This document shows, one piece after another, positions 1 to 7,979 of a stretch of 52,955 nucleotides of DNA. The stretch's first letter is position 1. Every line of letters begins with the position of its first letter. Position numbers and translations under genes: made by a program. The DNA comes from Chloroflexota bacterium (GTDB lineage: Bacteria > Chloroflexota > Dehalococcoidia > Lucifugimonadales > GCA-2722455). The stretch is taken from positions 1 through 52,955 of the forward strand of contig PBMB01000026.1 in assembly GCA_002722455.1 (NCBI GenBank), given 5' to 3'. Under the pieces are notes generated by a model. The model did no database searches, was not told where the DNA came from, and was given only the letters and a program-made list of their open reading frames with translations.

Positions 1-141
1 GATTGGTGCTGTTAGCTGCAGATGTATTACGAGCTATACTCTTTGCATCTTTACAACCACGCTCTTTTGCTGCTGCATATTCAGCTTCTGTAAATGCCCA
101 TCTCATAGACACATATTCTGCACTAGTAAAACCTGAGCCAT
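1..141. repeat. Repeat copy A (within collagen-like gene 1)
   Basis: Matches 1085-1225 with a single mismatch (C at 110 against T at 1194). It encodes the ERGCKD-containing segment of the C-terminal head. A shorter identical 33-bp block follows in the same register at 188-220 (matching 1272-1304), so the two copies lie at a constant offset of 1084 bp. Confidence 0.95.
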
Positions 142-811
142 ATATAGTAATTGTTCCACCAGTAGTACCAGATCCACCTGTGATAGCAGCTGTATTCTCA
201 AATGGAATTTCAGCTACTGGAGCATTCGCAGCAATTGTAACTGGAACGGATGCCAAACTACCATCATCTCCTCTTGCAAGAAGAGTTTGTGCTGCAGTTG
301 AAACACTGAGTCCTGATACTGCTCCTAAATTAGCAACAGTAATAGTCCAAGCTCCACCAGCATCAGCTGTTGTCTTTCCAAGTTCAGGTTTTGAACTACC
401 AAGATCAATATTTGCAGTTATTGGTTCATATTTACCAAAACCAGATCCATGAATAGTAGCAGAACTATCAAGGTATAACTGGCCACTAACTGTAACCGCT
501 GCACCTGGTGATATAACGTCACCTGCAGGTCCTGTTGGACCTGGGTTCCCTGGGTTTCCTGGTGCTCCTGGCTTACCTGGTGCTCCTGGATTTCCTGGGT
601 TTCCTGATAATCCTGGTAATCCAGGATCTCCTTTTGGACCTTGTGGCCCAGCTGGTCCAGGATTTCCTGGTGCTCCTGGGTTTCCTGGCTCTCCAGGCAA
701 TCCTGGAGCTCCTGGGGCTCCTGCACATGCTGCTGCAAATACAAACAACATAATTACAGAAACAACCAAAGTTATTAACATATGTCCACGTTGAGGAAGA
801 TGTATTCTCAT
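1..811 (-). CDS. Collagen-like lipoprotein 1 (partial, C-terminus outside window)
   Basis: The reading frame starts at the ATG at 811, preceded by an AGAGGGG ribosome site, and runs off the window start without a stop; about 270 residues are visible. A hydrophobic signal segment ends at a likely lipidated Cys29 (FAAAC; Ala at -3 is a weaker lipobox). Two residues later come 23 uninterrupted Gly-X-Y triplets (residues 31-99) rich in GNP, GAP and GLP, the collagen triple-helix signature. A beta-rich region follows with two GSGF...E motifs, resembling Ig/IPT-like domains, then an Ala-rich segment containing a Cys. It lies 85 bp downstream of a paralogue on the same strand and is probably co-transcribed. 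Function is unknown; a surface-anchored trimeric stalk is inferred from the layout. Confidence 0.85.
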   Translation of the reverse strand, partial: MRIHLPQRGHMLITLVVSVIMLFVFAAACAGAPGAPGLPGEPGNPGAPGNPGPAGPQGPKGDPGLPGLSGNPGNPGAPGKPGAPGNPGNPGPTGPAGDVISPGAAVTVSGQLYLDSSATIHGSGFGKYEPITANIDLGSSKPELGKTTADAGGAWTITVANLGAVSGLSVSTAAQTLLARGDDGSLASVPVTIAANAPVAEIPFENTAAITGGSGTTGGTITIYGSGFTSAEYVSMRWAFTEAEYAAAKERGCKDAKSIARNTSAANSTN

Positions 812-896
812 TTGTTCCCCTCTCTTGTTACCACAAAACTATGTGACAACATATTAGATTTTTTTATATAAAGTATATTCATTAATAAGTACCAAT

Positions 897-1919
897 TTAT
901 TCTGCAGTTACGATAATTGCTGAACTAGCCCTTGAACCATCAGAACCAGTTGCTAACAGTGTGAAAACACCTGCAGGCATAGTCCCAACTTTAAGGGTAT
1001 ATGTAAATGCGCCTGAAACTGTATCAGCAGTAGCTGCATCTAGTTTTACACCACCACCTTTAATTCCACTGTCATAACAGTATGGATTGGTGCTGTTAGC
1101 TGCAGATGTATTACGAGCTATACTCTTTGCATCTTTACAACCACGCTCTTTTGCTGCTGCATATTCAGCTTCTGTAAATGCCCATCTCATAGATACATAT
1201 TCTGCACTAGTAAAACCTGAGCCATGCACAACAAGTGTACTTCCTGTTGCAGCTGTACCACCTGTAATGCGAGCTGTATTCTCAAATGGAATTTCAGCTA
1301 CTGGGCCTGTACTAGCTATTGCAACTGGAACTGTTGCATGTGAACCATCAGCGCCTTTAGCAACAAGGTTAACTGCAGCACCAGCAAGTAATGATTCTGA
1401 ATGTTTAGCTACACCAGCATTCTGGCCAAGATTAGAGACAGACAAAGTCCATGCTCCACCAGGTCCAGCATCAACTGTACCTAAACTAGGTTTATTAGAA
1501 CCCTCTTCAAGATAAACTTGAACAGGCTCATACTTTAAGAACCCAGAACCCATTACAGTGACTCCACCATCCAAATATAACTGTGTTGAATCCACTATAA
1601 CATTTGCTTTTAGTGATACATCAGGGCCTTTTGGTCCACGTGGACCAACTGCACCTGGGTTACCTGGATTTCCAGGTTTTCCAGGTTTTCCTGGGTTTCC
1701 TGATAATCCTGGTAGACCTGGATCACCTTGCGGGCCTTTCGGTCCCTGTTCACCTGCAGGACCAACGTTACCAGGATTTCCTGGTGCTCCTGAAATACCA
1801 GGATTTCCTGGTGCTCCAGCTGGACCACAAGCAATTACTAAACTCATAACAAACAAAGGAACTAGAATTAATCCCAATCTGTTCATTCTCTTTATCCCAT
1901 GAGGAAGAAATTTTTTCAA
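897..1919 (-). CDS. Collagen-like lipoprotein 2
   Basis: A 340-residue protein. The TTG start is chosen because GGGAGG lies 6 nt upstream; an internal ATG at residue 12 is the alternative. A signal peptide ends in a good lipobox (VIAC, Cys31). Directly after the Cys come 23 perfect Gly-X-Y triplets (residues 32-100), then two beta-rich repeats each opening with a GSGF motif, and a C-terminal region with two Cys that could form a disulfide. Gene and domain plan match the neighbouring paralogue downstream. Collagen-like proteins in bacteria are generally surface adhesins or structural fibres; here the triplet stalk would sit directly on the lipid anchor. Ligand and role are unknown. The gene has its own promoter and a structured leader. 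Confidence 0.88.
   Translation of the reverse strand: MKKFLPHGIKRMNRLGLILVPLFVMSLVIACGPAGAPGNPGISGAPGNPGNVGPAGEQGPKGPQGDPGLPGLSGNPGKPGKPGNPGNPGAVGPRGPKGPDVSLKANVIVDSTQLYLDGGVTVMGSGFLKYEPVQVYLEEGSNKPSLGTVDAGPGGAWTLSVSNLGQNAGVAKHSESLLAGAAVNLVAKGADGSHATVPVAIASTGPVAEIPFENTARITGGTAATGSTLVVHGSGFTSAEYVSMRWAFTEAEYAAAKERGCKDAKSIARNTSAANSTNPYCYDSGIKGGGVKLDAATADTVSGAFTYTLKVGTMPAGVFTLLATGSDGSRASSAIIVTAE
1085..1225. repeat. Repeat copy B (within collagen-like gene 2)
   Basis: Partner of 1-141, differing at one base. Flanking parts of the two genes are clearly more divergent, so this block looks recently homogenised by gene conversion or held by strong selection. Confidence 0.95.
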
Positions 1920-1964
1920 TATGGACCTCCCTCTTCTATATTAAAAAGCCAATCTACAAAATTT

Positions 1965-2034
1965 CTATCTAGAAAAGTATAGATAGTGGCTATTAAAAAT
2001 TTATAAAAATGCATGGTAAAATAACCTTTTACCA
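1965..2034 (-). other. Structured 5' leader of collagen-like gene 2
   Basis: Two perfect stem-loops lie in the predicted leader: 8-bp arms at 2014-2021 and 2027-2034 (5-nt loop), immediately at the predicted transcript start, and 7-bp arms at 1965-1971 and 1980-1986 (8-nt loop). A hairpin at the very 5' end is a known mRNA-stabilising arrangement. The rest of the 1920-2218 gap holds no gene that I can see. Confidence 0.45.
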
Positions 2035-2042
2035 GCTGACAT

Positions 2043-2072
2043 ATATTATGCGAGGATTGCTTTATATGTCAA
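2043..2072 (-). promoter_or_regulatory. Promoter of the collagen-like genes, with inverted repeat
   Basis: On the minus strand there is TTGACA (2072-2067), an 18-bp spacer and TAATAT (2048-2043), giving a predicted start near 2036. Perfect 9-bp arms TGACATATA (2037-2045) and TATATGTCA (2063-2071) overlap the -10 and -35 elements, so a dimeric repressor could cover both. This is prediction from consensus only. Confidence 0.6.
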
Positions 2073-2218
2073 GCCCTAACCAATAGAATTTCAAACCTAG
2101 TGGGTTTTTTTTAAATATTTTATTTAAATTAACAGTATCAATATCCATAAAAACCATAAATATAGTGTTAATAATGATATTTTCTAGTAATCTAAATTAA
2201 ACTTTCAAAAGTTTATAT

Positions 2219-2290
2219 GCCCCTGTAGCTCAGCGGATAGAGCATTGGCCTCCGGAGCCAAGTGCGAGGGTTCAATTCCCTCCAGGGGCT
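2219..2290 (+). tRNA. tRNA-Arg (anticodon CCG)
   Basis: The cloverleaf folds cleanly: acceptor GCCCCTG/CAGGGGC, D-arm, anticodon stem TTGGC/GCCAA with loop CTCCGGA (anticodon CCG at 2252-2254), and T-arm GAGGG/CCCTC. It reads CGG. The discriminator base is T, unusual for tRNA-Arg, and CCA is not encoded. Confidence 0.92.
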
Positions 2291-2306
2291 TGAAGACTAT
2301 TCTTAC

Positions 2307-3290
2307 CTAAAACCATTGATTTTTATCAACGACATTGTTCAATTTTGTCTTCTTATTAAAATTAAGACAATTATCAAAAAGTAAATCCTTACGTCTCTGA
2401 TCAAGAAATGGTCCATCAGCAGCCACATGAGGAGTAATAATCATTCCTTTTTGTTTCCATAAAGGATGATTATTAGGTAAAGGTTCCTGTTCAAAAACAT
2501 CAAGAGCTGCTCCTGCAATTGCTTTACTTTCTAGCGCAATATGTAGATCATCTAAACTTACAGTTGCTCCTCTACCTATATTAATAAAATAAGCACTGGG
2601 TTTCATTAGCTTAAATTTCCCTAATGAAAATAGTTTTTGTGTTTTTGGAGTTTCGGGTACAGTCGACACAACAAAATCACCTTGAGATAAAACTGCATCT
2701 AATTCATCGTCTGAACAAATTGTATTGATACCTTCGGGAGCTTTACTTACTCGAGGATCAACCCCAATAACTTTTAACCCAAACTGAGAACACAAATACC
2801 CTGTTCTTGCACCTATACCTCCTAGTCCAACAATAATAACAGTGGCTTCCGGTAAATAAGTAGATATCCCAAAATTAGGATCCCAAACAGATTTTAGTTG
2901 ATTGGGCAAATAGTAATGCAACCCTCTTGCAAATAAAAGTATAAATGACATTATATGGGCGCTAATATGGTCATTAAATATACCTCTTGTATTTGTTATA
3001 GTTACATTGCTTTGTATTAACTCAGGATAATAATAACCTGCTTTTGGTCCAGCTTGTGAACAACATATCCATTTTAAAGAAGCTGCTTTTTCAAATAGCT
3101 CTTTTTCTACCTCACCATAAACTGCATCTGCGTCAACTATTTCTTTTAATGCATCATTGCGTGATTTACAAACTTTAACATTTATACCTGGAATAATATT
3201 TTTTAATTCATATGGCCAATTATCCACATCATCAGGCATTGCTTCTATATGAGGGCATTCATACTTTGTAATTACTAATTTAAAACTCAA
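2307..3290 (-). CDS. D-2-hydroxyacid dehydrogenase (NAD-dependent)
   Basis: A 327-residue member of the D-isomer-specific 2-hydroxyacid dehydrogenase family, which interconverts 2-hydroxy and 2-oxo acids with NAD(P)H. A Rossmann motif GLGGIG is at residues 155-160. The catalytic triad is visible as Arg240 (NIGRG), Glu269 (EQEPLP) and His288 (PHVA). The TTG start fits an AGAGGT ribosome site 7 nt upstream. Substrate cannot be told from sequence; the protein lacks the regulatory C-terminal domain of SerA, so glyoxylate/hydroxypyruvate-reductase-like activity is more likely than serine biosynthesis. It is convergent with the upstream tRNA-Arg and separated from it by 16 bp. Confidence 0.88.
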   Translation of the reverse strand: MSFKLVITKYECPHIEAMPDDVDNWPYELKNIIPGINVKVCKSRNDALKEIVDADAVYGEVEKELFEKAASLKWICCSQAGPKAGYYYPELIQSNVTITNTRGIFNDHISAHIMSFILLFARGLHYYLPNQLKSVWDPNFGISTYLPEATVIIVGLGGIGARTGYLCSQFGLKVIGVDPRVSKAPEGINTICSDDELDAVLSQGDFVVSTVPETPKTQKLFSLGKFKLMKPSAYFINIGRGATVSLDDLHIALESKAIAGAALDVFEQEPLPNNHPLWKQKGMIITPHVAADGPFLDQRRKDLLFDNCLNFNKKTKLNNVVDKNQWF

Positions 3291-3416
3291 TCTATTACCT
3301 CTTTCTAACTCTACTATTTTACAATTTATTTACGGTACAATCTATTAATAATAATTAACAAAATTAATCCAGTCTAATGAATTTCATGGTCATTATAATA
3401 TATAAGAACTATGTAT

Positions 3417-3444
3417 TTGACTTAAATACAAATATATATAAGAT
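3417..3444 (+). promoter_or_regulatory. Possible promoter for tRNA-Arg(CCT)
   Basis: TTGACT (3417-3422), a 16-bp spacer and TAAGAT (3439-3444) stand about 50 bp before the tRNA. The region is very AT-rich, so chance matches are easy. No gene is seen in the rest of the 3291-3493 gap. Confidence 0.35.
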
Positions 3445-3493
3445 TGATATGAAACAATAATAATAACTTTAAACTATGACTAATATATTACAT

Positions 3494-3566
3494 ACCCCTG
3501 TAGCTCAGGAGGATAGAGCACTGGTTTCCTAAACCAGGTGCCCCGGTTCGAATCCGGGCAGGGGTA
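3494..3566 (+). tRNA. tRNA-Arg (anticodon CCT)
   Basis: Acceptor ACCCCTG/CAGGGGT with A discriminator, anticodon stem CTGGT/ACCAG with loop TTCCTAA (anticodon CCT at 3528-3530), and T-stem CCCGG/CCGGG. It reads AGG. CCA is not encoded. Confidence 0.94.
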
Positions 3567-3603
3567 CATACATATTTTTTATATAACAATAATCGAGGCG
3601 AAA

Positions 3604-4485
3604 ATGACAAAATTACCTACTACAAATTTAGGAAGAACAGGAATCCCAGTTACTCGACTAGGTTATGGTGCTGCTCATAGAAAACCAATAAATAATGCTC
3701 AAAGAAAACAGATTTTAACTTCAGTAATTACTTCTGGAATTAATTTTGTTGATACCGCTGGATGTTATGGAAGAGATAAAAATAATAGTGAATCGTTAAT
3801 TGGAAGATATATATCTAATGTTCAGAATGATTATACTATTGCTACTAAATGCGGATGCCAAGATACTGCAAATCGCTGGACAGAAAAAAATATATTTACT
3901 GATGTATATACGAGTCTAGAACGTATGAAAATTCAACAAATACCAATATTGCAACTTCATGGTCCATCAGTCAAAAAATGTGAAGATAATCAAGTTGTAG
4001 CTACACTACAGAAATTACAATCAGAGGGATTAGTAAAATGGATTGGCATCTCTACCTCCCTTCCTGACTTAGAAACTTTCTTTAATTGGGATGTTTTTGA
4101 TGTTTTCCAACTTCCTTATTCTCTTTTAAATAGGAAACATCATACATGGATTACAAAATTATCTGAAAAAGGGCATGGAATTATTGTTAACAATGGGATA
4201 GCGCAAGGAGAGCCCCATATTGGTACAGGTGAAACATCTATATGGGAAAAGTTTAATCAGGCTCATTTAAATGATTTACTAGCTGTAAACGAAGATCCTA
4301 CTCAATTCGCATTACGTTTTGCGTTTACACACCCATATATAGATACCAATATAGTGGGAACAACTAATGTAAATCATCTAGAAAAAAATATACAAACAAT
4401 TTTGTTAGGGAAATTAGAACAAGATATATATAAGGAAGCTAATCAGAGACTTGATAATCTTGAAACTAATCCGACCAAAACATAG
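3604..4485 (+). CDS. Aldo/keto reductase
   Basis: A 293-residue NAD(P)H-dependent oxidoreductase of the aldo/keto reductase superfamily. The catalytic tetrad is recognisable: Asp50 (FVDTA), Tyr55, Lys82 and His119 (QLHGP). The N-terminus TTNLGRTGIPVTRLGYG is typical of the family. The ATG at 3604 is chosen because it follows a GAGGCG site; a longer frame would run into the tRNA-Arg gene. Substrate is unknown. The late conserved region NIVGTTNVNHLEKNI matches the family's C-terminal NADP-binding segment. It stands alone between the tRNA and a convergent gene. Confidence 0.88.
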   Translation: MTKLPTTNLGRTGIPVTRLGYGAAHRKPINNAQRKQILTSVITSGINFVDTAGCYGRDKNNSESLIGRYISNVQNDYTIATKCGCQDTANRWTEKNIFTDVYTSLERMKIQQIPILQLHGPSVKKCEDNQVVATLQKLQSEGLVKWIGISTSLPDLETFFNWDVFDVFQLPYSLLNRKHHTWITKLSEKGHGIIVNNGIAQGEPHIGTGETSIWEKFNQAHLNDLLAVNEDPTQFALRFAFTHPYIDTNIVGTTNVNHLEKNIQTILLGKLEQDIYKEANQRLDNLETNPTKT

Positions 4486-4521
4486 TAATTATAATAGTAA
4501 GTTTGTAATTGAAAATAAATT

Positions 4522-5382
4522 TTATCTTTTTTCTACTTCACGAGCATGCATCATCGCTGCAATAGCGACTTCTATCTGAGCATCGTCAGGATAATCTGTA
4601 GTTAAAGACTGTAGTGCTAAACTAGGTTTATTAATAAAACGACCAATTAAATTAGAACTATTAAGTGCTGCAAAATGAATTAATTCATAACTACATCCAG
4701 CAATAGGTAATATAAGAACAATTCGAGACAAAAACATCCACCAAAGTGGATCGTGTCCAACAAAATTAAAAACTATAAAGGAAATTATAAAAACAATTAA
4801 CAAAAAAGCAGTCCCGCAACGTGGATGTGCGAAAGCATATTTTCTGACATTAGATGGAATCAAATCTTCATCATGTTCATGTGCATGAATAGACATATGC
4901 TCAGCAGCATGATATTGGAATACTCTCCTTACATCTTTACTTTTACGAATAAGGAGTAAATAGATTATGAAAAAAGAAACTCTTAAAACTCCCTCTATCA
5001 ATGGTATCCACATAGGACTCAAAAACCTTGAAATAAATGATGCTGCAAACAATGGAGTTAGAAAAAAAACTATTATAGCAATCGATATTGAAAGAGTTAG
5101 GACAATTATCATATCTGAACTTCTTATGCTATCACTAGATTCTCCAGTACTAACAGCGGAAGAATATAATAAACTTTTAGTACCTATATAAAGAGTCTCT
5201 GCTAAAACTAAGATACCTCTTAAAAAAGGGATTTTTCTATAAGGGCTTGTCCATTTCCATCCAATAGAATCAGATTTAATATTAATAGACCCATCTGGAC
5301 ATCTAACAGCAACAGTATTATACTGCCTGCCCCTAATCATAACTCCTTCAATAAGTGCTTGACCACCAAACTTGATTGACAT
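4522..5382 (-). CDS. yqhQ: DUF1385 / YqhQ-family membrane protein
   Basis: A 286-residue integral membrane protein starting with the family hallmark FGGQALIEGVMIRG. Several hydrophobic segments follow (around residues 90-120, 125-145, 190-215 and 215-235), with a conserved central YHAAEHMSIHAHE segment and a cytoplasmic C-terminal tail. The molecular function of the family is not established. The gene is last in the rplU-rpmA-rpmE run, 77 bp after rpmE; proximity to rpmE is common for this family. The ribosome site AGGTGA overlaps the edge of an inverted repeat in the leader. Confidence 0.85.
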   Translation of the reverse strand: MSIKFGGQALIEGVMIRGRQYNTVAVRCPDGSINIKSDSIGWKWTSPYRKIPFLRGILVLAETLYIGTKSLLYSSAVSTGESSDSIRSSDMIIVLTLSISIAIIVFFLTPLFAASFISRFLSPMWIPLIEGVLRVSFFIIYLLLIRKSKDVRRVFQYHAAEHMSIHAHEHDEDLIPSNVRKYAFAHPRCGTAFLLIVFIISFIVFNFVGHDPLWWMFLSRIVLILPIAGCSYELIHFAALNSSNLIGRFINKPSLALQSLTTDYPDDAQIEVAIAAMMHAREVEKR

Positions 5383-5386
5383 AATA

Positions 5387-5436
5387 AACTAGTCACCTAT
5401 CACTTGAAAAGATTCCTGCAATCAGGAGAACTAGTT
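5387..5436 (-). other. Inverted repeat in the rpmE-yqhQ leader
   Basis: Outer 7-bp arms AACTAGT (5387-5393) and ACTAGTT (5430-5436) enclose an inner hairpin TCCTG-CAAT-CAGGA (5414-5427). The proximal outer arm abuts the AGGTGA ribosome site of yqhQ. There is no U-tract, so it is not a terminator. Confidence 0.4.
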
Positions 5437-5459
5437 AAAAAATCTGAAAAATACATCCA

Positions 5460-5669
5460 CTATTTTTCGTCAAGATTAAATCGTCGTTTTATACGATCCA
5501 CTCTACCTTCTGTATCTACAATCTTCTGTTCACCCGTATAAAACGGATGGCAATTTGAGCATAACTCAATTCTCGAATTTTGTTTTGTAGAACCTGTTTT
5601 ATAAACTGTACCACAAGAACAAGTGATCACAGCATCAGAAAAATATTTTGGATGTATTCCTGTTTTCAT
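5460..5669 (-). CDS. rpmE: 50S ribosomal protein L31
   Basis: A 69-residue L31 of the zinc-binding type: Cys17, Cys19, Cys37 and Cys40 form the CxC...CxxC site, and the HPFYTG segment is the family signature. It binds the large subunit near the subunit interface. It lies 27 bp downstream of rpmA and is probably translated from the same message. The zinc-containing form suggests no commitment to zinc-free growth; a C-minus paralogue, if any, is outside the window. Confidence 0.96.
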   Translation of the reverse strand: MKTGIHPKYFSDAVITCSCGTVYKTGSTKQNSRIELCSNCHPFYTGEQKIVDTEGRVDRIKRRFNLDEK

Positions 5670-5696
5670 TTTAAATTCACCAATACACTAAAATCT

Positions 5697-5948
5697 TTAA
5701 GGGTAAACACTAGCTAATTTTTTGCCAGATTTACCTTGCTCAAATTTAACTTTACCTGGAATAAGTGCATATAAAGTATGGTCTCTCCCAATACCTACAT
5801 TAGTTCCAGGAAATATTTTGGTACCTCTCTGCCGAACAATGATTGTACCTGCATCTACTAGATGAGTATCGTATCTTTTTACTCCTAGTCTTTTACCTGC
5901 ACTATCACGACCATTCCTAGTACTACCACCACCTTTTTTATGAGCCAT
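5697..5948 (-). CDS. rpmA: 50S ribosomal protein L27
   Basis: An 83-residue L27 starting [16 protein letters not shown], with the standard N-terminal tail that reaches the peptidyl-transferase centre. There is no N-terminal extension of the Firmicutes type that needs proteolytic removal. It is 47 bp after rplU, the conserved L21-L27 pairing. Confidence 0.97.
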   Translation of the reverse strand: MAHKKGGGSTRNGRDSAGKRLGVKRYDTHLVDAGTIIVRQRGTKIFPGTNVGIGRDHTLYALIPGKVKFEQGKSGKKLASVYP

Positions 5949-5995
5949 AATTGAACACCATAAGTCCTTTTTTGAAAAATAAATAAAATATCTCC

Positions 5996-6328
5996 CTAAA
6001 CAGGAGTAACAATTTCTTTAATACGAAGTGCCGTATAATTTTGTCGATGACCTTGCTTTCTACGATATCGAGTTTTATTTTTATACTTAAAAACAATCAG
6101 TTTTTTATGTTTCCCATGGCTATCAACATCAGCTTTTACCTGGGCTCCATCTACAAAAGGATCACCTAACCAAACCTTATTATCAGCAGTTACCATTAAA
6201 ACTTGAGGGATATCTACTGAATCACCAACATCAGCATGCATTAACTCAACTTGAATTAAATCACCAACATCAGCCTTATATTGTTTAGAACCTATTTGAA
6301 ATACAACTGAACCGGTAGTTTTTTCCAT
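5996..6328 (-). CDS. rplU: 50S ribosomal protein L21
   Basis: A 110-residue L21. The C-terminal [16 protein letters not shown] rRNA-binding stretch and the N-terminal [14 protein letters not shown] are diagnostic. Its ATG has no recognisable ribosome site; the predicted -10 element ends only about 9 bp upstream, so the message may be leaderless or nearly so. It heads the rplU-rpmA-rpmE-yqhQ run. Confidence 0.96.
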   Translation of the reverse strand: MEKTTGSVVFQIGSKQYKADVGDLIQVELMHADVGDSVDIPQVLMVTADNKVWLGDPFVDGAQVKADVDSHGKHKKLIVFKYKNKTRYRRKQGHRQNYTALRIKEIVTPV

Positions 6329-6336
6329 AATAATAA

Positions 6337-6366
6337 ATATTAACTGAAAAAAGACTACCGGGTCAA
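6337..6366 (-). promoter_or_regulatory. Promoter of rplU operon
   Basis: Minus strand: TTGACC (6366-6361), 18-bp spacer, TAATAT (6342-6337). The predicted start near 6330 is within a few bases of the rplU ATG at 6328. Confidence 0.55.
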
Positions 6367-6396
6367 GAAGAATTCGTAGTTATTGATTAGAGTTAT

Positions 6397-6543
6397 CTAT
6401 TTACTTCCAATCCTAAATACTTTTGTACCATCTTCAGCACAAGTACCTTTAGTTGCAGGACGTCCATTTTTTAATGTGACACTCTGTGCATCAACGATGT
6501 CAACACGTTTTCGACATTTGAAACAATATGCTTGATTAGCCAT
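6397..6543 (-). CDS. DUF5679 small zinc-ribbon-like protein
   Basis: A 48-residue protein beginning MANQAYCFKCRKRV and ending KVFRIGSK, with the DUF5679 core VTLKNGRPATKGTC. The ribosome site GGAAGG supports the ATG at 6543. Family members usually carry two CxxC knuckles; here the first (Cys7, Cys10) is intact, but in the second the sequence is CAED, so the fourth Cys is replaced by Asp. It sits between truB and rplU, with its own likely promoter. Function is unknown. Confidence 0.82.
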   Translation of the reverse strand: MANQAYCFKCRKRVDIVDAQSVTLKNGRPATKGTCAEDGTKVFRIGSK

Positions 6544-6595
6544 AGTTACACCTTCCTAATATTGAAATATAAATTTTTGTACTACCAATAAATCA

Positions 6596-6624
6596 AAAAT
6601 AATACGTACAATGCTATCTGTCAA
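6596..6624 (-). promoter_or_regulatory. Promoter of the DUF5679 gene
   Basis: Minus strand: TTGACA (6624-6619), 17-bp spacer, TATTTT (6601-6596), placed about 50 bp upstream of the start codon. Confidence 0.5.
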
Positions 6625-6643
6625 CTCCTAAATTGCTAATTAA

Positions 6644-7558
6644 TTACCAAAAAGCTCGATCAAGTACCCATTTTTTAAGTTTTTTACTATAGGATGCTAT
6701 ACCTAATAAAGATTCATTTTGAGAATACAATCGATATATATTCTCTACACTATATGAATTAGAACTAAGATTACCTAAGAAAGTAATCGCACCTTTATTC
6801 TTTAACTCCTGTTCATCTTTAGGTTCTAAGTAAATTATCGGGAAATGCATTATAGCAAAATCAATTTTATGCAAAAACTTAAGCCATAAATCGTTCTTAT
6901 TGTGTTCTGATAATACTTCTAAACTAATAGCATCTTCGATTGAAAAACCTCCTCCTTTCAACCTAATTAAACTTTTTAAACTACCTCCACACTTCATAAT
7001 AGAACCCAAATCATACGCTAATGATCTCATATAAAACCCTCTCCCACACTCAACATCTAAAGTTAAATATGGAGACTTCCAATCAATTATCTCTATGTTA
7101 TAAACAGTAACTAAACGAGGATCTCTATCTATTTGAACCCCCGCTCTAGCTAAATCATATAAACGTTTACCATTATATTTTAAAGCACTATACATAGGTG
7201 GTACTTGTTTAATATTACCTACAAATGATTTTAATACTTGATGAATATCAGATTTTTTAAAATCATCATGGAAATCAATTTCTCTAATAATTTTTCCAGT
7301 AGAATCATAAGTGTCAGTTTCAACTCCAAAATGAATTACAGCACGATATTTCTTGGAAGTATCAAATAGATATTCAATCATTTTAGTTGCTCTACCTAAG
7401 CAAATAGGAACTACACCTGATGCAAAAGGATCTAAGGTCCCCGCATGACCAACTTTACGTTGATTGGTTATACGCTTCACATTCCGAACTACATCCATAG
7501 TTGTAATCCCGGAAGGTTTATTGATATTCAAAATACCATCAAAAACAATAGTCGGCAT
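6644..7558 (-). CDS. truB: tRNA pseudouridine(55) synthase
   Basis: A 304-residue TruB that makes pseudouridine 55 in the T-loop of tRNA. The catalytic Asp43 lies in GHAGTLDPFASG. The KPSGITTMDVV motif I near residue 14 and the later CGRGFYMRSLAYDLG motif are also present. It follows rbfA by 17 bp in the conserved nusA-infB-rbfA-truB order. The C-terminal region is less conserved and no clear PUA domain is apparent by eye. Confidence 0.95.
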   Translation of the reverse strand: MPTIVFDGILNINKPSGITTMDVVRNVKRITNQRKVGHAGTLDPFASGVVPICLGRATKMIEYLFDTSKKYRAVIHFGVETDTYDSTGKIIREIDFHDDFKKSDIHQVLKSFVGNIKQVPPMYSALKYNGKRLYDLARAGVQIDRDPRLVTVYNIEIIDWKSPYLTLDVECGRGFYMRSLAYDLGSIMKCGGSLKSLIRLKGGGFSIEDAISLEVLSEHNKNDLWLKFLHKIDFAIMHFPIIYLEPKDEQELKNKGAITFLGNLSSNSYSVENIYRLYSQNESLLGIASYSKKLKKWVLDRAFW

Positions 7559-7575
7559 CTAAAATAACCTATATA

Positions 7576-7941
7576 TTATTTTTCCCCAGATATAGGATAT
7601 GAAACTTGTTCAAGAATATCTAATATTTTCATACCATCATTTATACTATTATCAAGGGAAAAAGCCAAATGCGGAACTGTTTTAAATTTAATTTTACCTT
7701 TTATCTTCTTAGATATGAATCCTGATGCCCCATTTAAAACAGCCATAATTTCTTCTACAGTATCTTTGGCGCTTGAATCATCAAGAATACTTACATAGAT
7801 TTTAGCGTACTTTAAATCATTTGAGGTCTGTACCCTAGTAACTGTAATTAGCTTAGCTAACCTTGGATCATTCAAGTCAAACAACAAAACATCGCTTACT
7901 TCTTTTTGTAAAACACCATTAATACTTTCCATGCGACGCAT
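7576..7941 (-). CDS. rbfA: Ribosome-binding factor A
   Basis: RbfA, a KH-fold 30S maturation and cold-adaptation factor. The ATG at 7941 (MRRMESINGVLQKEV, 121 residues) is preferred because AAAGG lies 7 nt upstream and the family normally begins at RRME; an upstream TTG at 7959 would add six residues. The conserved segment NDPRLAKLITVTRVQTSNDL is intact up to the KIYVS strand. It sits between infB (38 bp) and truB (17 bp). Confidence 0.93.
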   Translation of the reverse strand: MRRMESINGVLQKEVSDVLLFDLNDPRLAKLITVTRVQTSNDLKYAKIYVSILDDSSAKDTVEEIMAVLNGASGFISKKIKGKIKFKTVPHLAFSLDNSINDGMKILDILEQVSYPISGEK

Positions 7942-7979
7942 CTTGCTACCTTTCGTCAATGGTAATTTTATACAAAATT

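Noticed and set aside
418..1902. Several open frames rich in Gln/Leu or Gly/Pro over the collagen-like genes, on both strands
   Set aside because: They are shadows of the repetitive Gly-X-Y codons in other frames and have no ribosome sites.
3538..3603. Longer N-terminus for the aldo/keto reductase starting inside tRNA-Arg
   Set aside because: It would overlap the tRNA gene, while the ATG at 3604 has a ribosome site and fits the family start.
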